A stretch of 11,005 nucleotides of DNA from contig JAJRYL010000334.1 in NCBI GenBank assembly GCA_024275855.1, positions 1 to 11,005 on the forward strand, given 5' to 3'. The position numbers and the translations under genes are program-made. Below, piece after piece: positions 7,335 through 11,005 of the stretch. This stretch comes from Deltaproteobacteria bacterium. GTDB taxonomy: Bacteria > Desulfobacterota > GWC2-55-46 > JADFVP01. How positions within the stretch are numbered: position 1 is the stretch's first letter; every line of letters starts with the position of its first letter. Below the pieces are notes generated by a model. The model did no database searches. It had not been told where the DNA came from and saw only the letters and a list, made by a program, of their open reading frames with translations.

Positions 7335-8315
7335 ATGAAAATTGACCTTTCAATAATAATTGTTAACTGGAACTCCGTAGAGTATCTCAAAGAGTGTATC
7401 GCGAGCATTCAAAATGGACAGATCAGTACGGAATATGAGATAATTGTAGTAGACAGCGCCTCTTTCGACGGATGCGCGGAGATGCTTAAAACTCGGTTTC
7501 CGGATGTTATATTCGTTCAAAGTAAAGAGAATATAGGTTTCGCCGGATCAAACAACCTCGGTTATAAGTACGCTAACGGCGATACACTGCTTTTTTTAAA
7601 CCCTGATACCGAAATCATCGGGTCGGCTATAGATACAATGTACACCGGCCTCTCAACTCTAAAAAACGCAGGCGCGGTAGGTTGCAGGTTATTAAATTCG
7701 GATATGTCGTTGCAGACAAGCTGCATTCAACCGTTTCCTACGATTTTAAATCAGTTTCTCGATATAGAACTTCTTAAAAGAGTCTTTCCAAAGGCGAAGT
7801 TGTGGGGTTTAAAACCGCTTTTTTTCAGCTCCGGCAAAGCGCAACGGATAGATGCCATATCGGGTGCCTGCCTTATGATAAAGAGCGACATCTTCAAGAA
7901 GGTGGGTCTGTTCAGCACAGATTACTTCATGTACTCAGAAGATGTCGACCTATGTTATATGGTCAACAAAGCAGGCTACCTGGCGTACTACATCGATGAA
8001 GCGAAGGTTGTTCATCATGGAGGAGGCAGCAGCAGCAAAAAAGAAGAGAATCATTTCAGCAATATCTTGCTGAAAGAATCGAGATCTATCTTTTTTTCAA
8101 AGACAGAGGGAAAGACATACGCTTCGCTATATAAGCTCTCCACCGCATTAGCCTCTATTGTGCGCCTGTCCGCTTTACTTGTTCTATCGCCTTTACTATT
8201 TACATCTAAAAAAGATAGTATCCGCTACGCTATAAAAAAATGGCATAAAATACTCAGATGGTCTTTAGGGTTGGAGCATTGGTGCAAAGACCTGGAGTAC
8301 GGTACCGGCAAGTAA
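7335..8315 (+). CDS. GT2 glycosyltransferase, WbbL/rhamnosyltransferase-like
   Basis: A 326-residue GT2 enzyme. It starts with LSIIIVNWNS (5-14), followed by IIVVDSASFDG (36-46), NIGFAGSNNLGYKYANGD (66-83) and FLNPDTEI (87-94), where Asp91 belongs to the DxD-like donor/metal motif. SGACLMIKSDIF (176-187) and YFMYSEDVDLCYMV (197-210) follow, with Glu202-Asp203 as the expected ED catalytic pair, then VVHHGGGSS (225-233). This motif order is that of the WbbL/WcaE-like group, many of which are rhamnosyltransferases. A hydrophobic segment at about 268-290 may anchor it. The donor loop has Asp40-Ser41 where Asp-Asn is usual. The gene begins 23 bases after the amidotransferase stop with no clear Shine-Dalgarno sequence, but the ATG sits exactly at the first conserved strand, so translation may depend on readthrough from upstream. 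dTDP-rhamnose use is a family tendency, not shown here. Confidence 0.88.
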   Translation: MKIDLSIIIVNWNSVEYLKECIASIQNGQISTEYEIIVVDSASFDGCAEMLKTRFPDVIFVQSKENIGFAGSNNLGYKYANGDTLLFLNPDTEIIGSAIDTMYTGLSTLKNAGAVGCRLLNSDMSLQTSCIQPFPTILNQFLDIELLKRVFPKAKLWGLKPLFFSSGKAQRIDAISGACLMIKSDIFKKVGLFSTDYFMYSEDVDLCYMVNKAGYLAYYIDEAKVVHHGGGSSSKKEENHFSNILLKESRSIFFSKTEGKTYASLYKLSTALASIVRLSALLVLSPLLFTSKKDSIRYAIKKWHKILRWSLGLEHWCKDLEYGTGK

Positions 8316-8338
8316 GGCCAGCGCTGCTCAACGGTACG

Positions 8339-8350
8339 ACCCTTACGGGT
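8339..8350 (+). other. Small stem-loop in the ligase/polymerase leader
   Basis: ACCC (8339-8342), loop TTAC, then GGGT (8347-8350) forms a 4-bp stem, extendable by one G-T pair. A pyrimidine-rich TCTCTT follows but not a true T-run, so I regard it as weak; it is notable mainly because a second, stronger inverted repeat follows directly at 8360-8390. Confidence 0.25.
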
Positions 8351-8359
8351 TCTCTTGCG

Positions 8360-8390
8360 CGTTGGTAGACGACACGGCATACTACCAACG
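8360..8390 (+). promoter_or_regulatory. 9-bp perfect inverted repeat adjoining the start of the ligase/polymerase gene
   Basis: CGTTGGTAG (8360-8368) and CTACCAACG (8382-8390) are exact reverse complements separated by 13 bases. In RNA this would be a stable hairpin whose 3' arm ends 8 bases before the ATG at 8399. The only Shine-Dalgarno-like bases available (GGA at 8390-8392) touch that arm, so folding could limit ribosome access. As DNA it could instead be a protein-binding palindrome. No T-tract follows, so a terminator is unlikely. Confidence 0.5.
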
Positions 8391-8398
8391 GACACAAT

Positions 8399-9727
8399 AT
8401 GACAAATATCAGTTCTCTCGGCCTTATTATATTCCTTTTTATGGCTCTGTTGACGATGGCCTTACCTCGTCGCTTTGTGCTTATACCTATTCTCGCAATA
8501 ACATGTTATATCCCGCTTGGACAGCAAGTGGTAGTTGCGAGCCTAAATTTTTCAATGATGCGGCTGATTATAGCTATGGGACTAATCAGAGTCCTGCTGC
8601 GCTCTGAACACAAAAATCTTCAAATTAATAAAATAGATAAATTAATAATATTATGGGTTGTAGTCAGTATTACAACGCATACACTTTCATTCCGTACAAT
8701 GGATTCGTTTATTAACCGCATGGGGTTTGCGTACAATGCCTTAGGCATGTACTTCTTTTTCAGATCCATTATCTACAATATTGATGATGTCTATATGTCG
8801 ATAAAGATTATTGCCGTTATAATCGTACCGCTAACCCTGCTAATGGCGCTTGAGGACTCAACCGGTAGAAATATATTCTCCTTCTTCGGCGGCGTACCTG
8901 AATTAACCGGAATTCGCAACGGAAAGATACGGTGCCAGGGGCCGTTCTCCCACTCTATTTTAGCGGGAACTTTCGGCGCCACGATCATGCCTCTGTTTAT
9001 CTGTCTTTACTGGCAGGAAAATCGAGGTAAAATTCTGGCGTTAACCGGATTTGTAGCCTCTACTCTCATTGTTTTCTTCTCCGGTTCAAGCGGCCCGGCT
9101 ATGGCATATAGCGCCGGTATAATCGGGTTTGTCATGTGGTTTTTCAGAAACCATATACGAACGTTTTTATGGGGCGGCTTACTCTCTCTGATTTTTCTCG
9201 ACCTGTTTGTCATGAAGGCTCACGTATGGTTCCTTATTGACCGGTTTGCCAACCTGCTCGGGTCGAGCGGACACGCTTTCTACCGCGCAAAGGTTATTGA
9301 CGAAGCCGTAAACCATTTTAGCGAGTGGTGGCTGCTTGGCACAACGTACACCGCCCACTGGGATCTGACCGTTCTGCCGGCATACCCGACCCAGGTAGAT
9401 ATTACCAACCAGTTTGTGCGGTATGCCGTAGATGGCGGGCTTTTTAGCGTAATACTATTCGTTATGGTAATATTTTACTGTTTCCGCGATATAGGGCGGT
9501 CACTCAATCTTCTACAGGACAAACATTTTGAAATAAAAATACTTCTATGGTCGCTCGGCGTTGCCTTGCTGACCAATATAGCGTCCTTTATTTCCGTTAC
9601 TTACTTCGATCAAATGGTTGTTTTATGGTATCTTCTGTTAGCCTTAATATCGACGGTTACTTTCTGCCTTATAGAAGATCGCCCGGATGTAAAGAAAAGA
9701 CCGCTCACTTCTAACGGGTATTCGTAG
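8399..9727 (+). CDS. O-antigen ligase / polymerase-like integral membrane protein (Wzy_C type)
   Basis: A 442-residue polytopic inner-membrane protein with about eleven or twelve hydrophobic segments (for example 5-22, 26-43, 51-67, 80-97, 130-150, 186-203, 211-228, 232-249, 254-271, 346-361, 383-400 and 405-424). The layout is that of the Wzy_C/O-antigen ligase superfamily: a cluster of helices, the segment RCQGPFSHSILAG (178-190), and a large soluble loop at about 272-340 with SSGHAFYRAKVIDEAV (289-304), LLGTTY and DITNQFVRYAVDGGLF (334-349), which matches the usual end of the family's periplasmic loop. The family either joins polymer to a lipid acceptor (WaaL) or polymerises repeat units (Wzy). 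Sequence alone does not separate these, and in this locus a polymerase is at least as likely. The Shine-Dalgarno is very weak (GGA at 8390-8392), with an inverted repeat just before it. The ATG gives a natural first membrane helix. Confidence 0.78.
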   Translation: MTNISSLGLIIFLFMALLTMALPRRFVLIPILAITCYIPLGQQVVVASLNFSMMRLIIAMGLIRVLLRSEHKNLQINKIDKLIILWVVVSITTHTLSFRTMDSFINRMGFAYNALGMYFFFRSIIYNIDDVYMSIKIIAVIIVPLTLLMALEDSTGRNIFSFFGGVPELTGIRNGKIRCQGPFSHSILAGTFGATIMPLFICLYWQENRGKILALTGFVASTLIVFFSGSSGPAMAYSAGIIGFVMWFFRNHIRTFLWGGLLSLIFLDLFVMKAHVWFLIDRFANLLGSSGHAFYRAKVIDEAVNHFSEWWLLGTTYTAHWDLTVLPAYPTQVDITNQFVRYAVDGGLFSVILFVMVIFYCFRDIGRSLNLLQDKHFEIKILLWSLGVALLTNIASFISVTYFDQMVVLWYLLLALISTVTFCLIEDRPDVKKRPLTSNGYS

Positions 9728-9824
9728 AAGTAGTACTCAACAAAACAACGAGTAATATAACCGGACCGAGCTTGCTGTGCGTTCTTATCCCGGCTACTCA
9801 GGTTATTTAAAGAAAAACCATCTT

Positions 9825-9851
9825 TTGTGATACCGGTCACTGTGGTACAAT
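9825..9851 (+). promoter_or_regulatory. Predicted sigma-70 extended -10 promoter for the beta-helix gene
   Basis: TACAAT (9846-9851) matches five of six bases of the -10 consensus and is preceded by TGG (9843-9845), giving the TG-n extended -10 form. TTGTGA (9825-9830) is a possible -35 with a short 15-base spacer, tolerated in extended -10 promoters. Transcription would start near 9858, leaving a leader of about 48 bases with a good ribosome site. Confidence 0.45.
9826..9841 (+). promoter_or_regulatory. CRP/FNR-family-like palindrome overlapping the promoter
   Basis: TGTGA (9826-9830), six bases, then TCACT (9837-9841) matches nine of ten positions of the E. coli CRP consensus half-sites (TGTGA-N6-TCACA). 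Its centre lies about 24 bases before the predicted transcription start, inside the promoter, which would favour repression if a CRP-family protein binds and the promoter call is right. No regulator gene is visible in the window, and short matches like this do occur by chance. Confidence 0.35.
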
Positions 9852-9905
9852 GAACTACCTGTTAGTCTCTACATAAGAACATAACGGCCTATAAAGGAGC
9901 CATAA

Positions 9906-11005
9906 ATGAAAGCTCTAAAAATACTGATTCTTCTTGTACTTTTAGCTATACCTAATATCAGCTTTGCCGCAATCCACTATGTGCGCGACGGTGGCACCGG
10001 GGACGGAAGCGACTGGACGAACGCGTGGGACGCATTGCCTGCCAACCTGACAAGAGGAGACACCTACTACATTGCCGACGGTATATATACCGGTTACAGC
10101 TTTGACGATGCCGAAAGCGGTTCCACCTACATATATATCAAAAAAGCGATAGAGTCGGACCACGGCACGTCTACAGGTTGGAGCAGTACCTATGGAGACG
10201 GTGTAGCCGTGTTCAATAGCGGTCTCTTCGGTGACGGAATAATACGGTTCAGAACCGGTTACTATGACCTTGACGGACAGGTTGGCAGCGGACAATCAGG
10301 ACACGGCTTCCGTATAGATCATCCCGGCTTAAAAGGAGTTTATGAAGGTGGAGAGTCCTCTCCCGTAAATTATATAAAGTTGAGGCATATAGAGATCAAA
10401 GGTAACGGGCCTGACGGTAACGGGGGCGGCAATGACAATATATATATTGTTCAGTCAACCTCGGGTTATCATACCGGCTGGTTAATACAGTACTGTTACC
10501 TCTGGTATACCGGTAGAACAAACATACTTACTCGTTTGGTAAACAACATGACTATCGAATATACTTACTTCTACTATAACGAGTCGAAGGCCGCCGAACA
10601 TGCGGAATCGATCTCTCATTCTTACGGAGACAACTGGGTTCTTCGCTACAATACATGGAAAGATATAGACGGAACGGGTTTCGTTCTTCTTCCTAATGCG
10701 GACGGCTGGAAATTTTACGGTAATATATTCCTCCTCTCGGCATCTTATCCTTTGGCCGGACAGACGGGTAATATAGATAACGGCACTATAACAAATCATA
10801 CAGCTGGGTCGGTTGCGGGCCCTACTACCAATACCCTGGTATACAACAATACCTTTGTAGACCTGTCCGGCACCAATCAGGTAAAAGCTGTTATGTTCCA
10901 CTATGCGGGCAGCTCCGGCACCGCATACAATAACATCTTTTACGGCAGCACCACTATGAACTTCGGTAGTTATACCACCCACGATTATAACTGGTTTTAT
11001 AATAC
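9906..11005 (+). CDS. Secreted right-handed parallel beta-helix protein, 3' end beyond window
   Basis: The frame is open from ATG 9906 to the last base, giving at least 366 residues without a stop. A Sec signal peptide is clear: Lys2 and Lys5, a Leu/Ile-rich core (6-15), and a Ser-Phe-Ala site with cleavage after Ala21. The mature start HYVRDGGTGDGSDWTNAW (24-41), then RGDTYYIADGIYTGY (50-64), is the opening commonly seen in bacterial pectate-lyase-like parallel beta-helix proteins. Repeated Asn/Tyr-rich strands follow (IEYTYFYYN, WVLRYNTWKDI, WKFYGNIF, TLVYNNTFVDL, AYNNIFYG), typical of beta-helix coils. A Gly/Asn-rich turn lies at 166-178. Such proteins in polysaccharide loci may be lyases, epimerases or hydrolases acting on the polymer outside the cytoplasm; I see no catalytic signature that decides this. 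AAAGGAG (9893-9899) sets the start. Separated from the upstream gene by 178 bases. Confidence 0.82.
   Translation, partial: MKALKILILLVLLAIPNISFAAIHYVRDGGTGDGSDWTNAWDALPANLTRGDTYYIADGIYTGYSFDDAESGSTYIYIKKAIESDHGTSTGWSSTYGDGVAVFNSGLFGDGIIRFRTGYYDLDGQVGSGQSGHGFRIDHPGLKGVYEGGESSPVNYIKLRHIEIKGNGPDGNGGGNDNIYIVQSTSGYHTGWLIQYCYLWYTGRTNILTRLVNNMTIEYTYFYYNESKAAEHAESISHSYGDNWVLRYNTWKDIDGTGFVLLPNADGWKFYGNIFLLSASYPLAGQTGNIDNGTITNHTAGSVAGPTTNTLVYNNTFVDLSGTNQVKAVMFHYAGSSGTAYNNIFYGSTTMNFGSYTTHDYNWFYN

Larger units (their letters stand above)
9728..9905 (+). other. 178-base intergenic region before the beta-helix gene
   Basis: The first part contains a 6-bp inverted repeat, ATAACC (9757-9762) and GGTTAT (9801-9806), with a 38-base loop and only TTTAA after it; it is a poor terminator. 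The second part holds the promoter and palindrome described separately and a strong ribosome site AAAGGAG (9893-9899), 6 bases before the ATG at 9906. This is the longest gene-free stretch in the window and the most promoter-like, which suggests the beta-helix gene begins a new transcription unit. Confidence 0.45.

Noticed and set aside
8362..8607. 81-residue forward frame starting with TTG
   Set aside because: It starts inside the inverted repeat and runs out of frame through the first part of the membrane-protein gene; the composition is not protein-like and no motif is seen.
10482..10982. 166-residue reverse-strand open frame
   Set aside because: It lies opposite the beta-helix gene, which has a signal peptide, a strong ribosome site and beta-helix strands; the reverse translation shows no recognisable domain.
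1..11005. CRISPR array, insertion sequence, tRNA or phage/defence genes
   Set aside because: No regularly spaced repeats, no transposase- or integrase-like frame, no tRNA-like cloverleaf and no defence-type domains were seen; every sizeable frame is a polysaccharide-type gene or a shadow of one.

Overview
The window is a stretch of a cell-surface polysaccharide (O-antigen or exopolysaccharide) biosynthesis locus. All ten genes are on the + strand and closely packed, and no stretch longer than about 180 bases lacks a gene. The organism is most likely Gram-negative, because there is an O-antigen ligase/polymerase-type membrane protein, LPS/EPS-type sugar genes and a Sec-exported beta-helix protein. 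Composition is moderate GC with frequent ATA isoleucine codons, which would fit Desulfobacterota-, Nitrospirota- or Omnitrophota-like lineages. No taxonomic marker is present, so that is only a guess.

Layout. 1-297: C-terminal end of a probable polysaccharide deacetylase. 287-1468: GT4-family glycosyltransferase, overlapping it slightly. 1487-4276: a three-gene sugar-nucleotide block made of a Gfo/Idh/MocA dehydrogenase, a hexapeptide-repeat acyltransferase overlapping it by 4 bases, and a DegT/DnrJ/EryC1/StrS aminotransferase. 4422-5330: GT2 glycosyltransferase. 5431-7311: asparagine-synthase-like glutamine amidotransferase. 7335-8315: a second GT2 enzyme of the WbbL/rhamnosyltransferase type. 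8399-9727: polytopic O-antigen ligase/polymerase-like protein. 9906-11005: start of a secreted parallel beta-helix protein that runs off the window end.

How they may work together. Dehydrogenase, aminotransferase and N-acetyltransferase are the activities of the WbpB/WbpE/WbpD (WlbA/WlbC/WlbB) route, which converts UDP-GlcNAc-uronic acid into a UDP-2,3-diacetamido-2,3-dideoxyuronic acid. The amidotransferase could convert such a uronic acid to its uronamide, as proposed for WbpS and WbtH in other O-antigen loci. The three glycosyltransferases would build the repeat unit, the Wzy_C-type protein would polymerise or ligate it, and the deacetylase and beta-helix protein may tailor or cleave the polymer. 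The UDP-sugar 6-dehydrogenase, initiating phosphoglycosyltransferase and flippase are not in the window.

Non-coding structure is limited but worth noting: a perfect 9-bp inverted repeat against the start of the ligase/polymerase gene (8360-8390), a CRP/FNR-like palindrome overlapping a predicted promoter ahead of the beta-helix gene (9826-9841), a plausible promoter ahead of the amidotransferase gene, and a repeat-containing leader ahead of the first GT2 gene. I saw no tRNA, rRNA, CRISPR array, insertion sequence or phage gene. I do not claim an entirely new system; the amidotransferase variant and its pairing with the diamino-uronate genes are the most interesting points.
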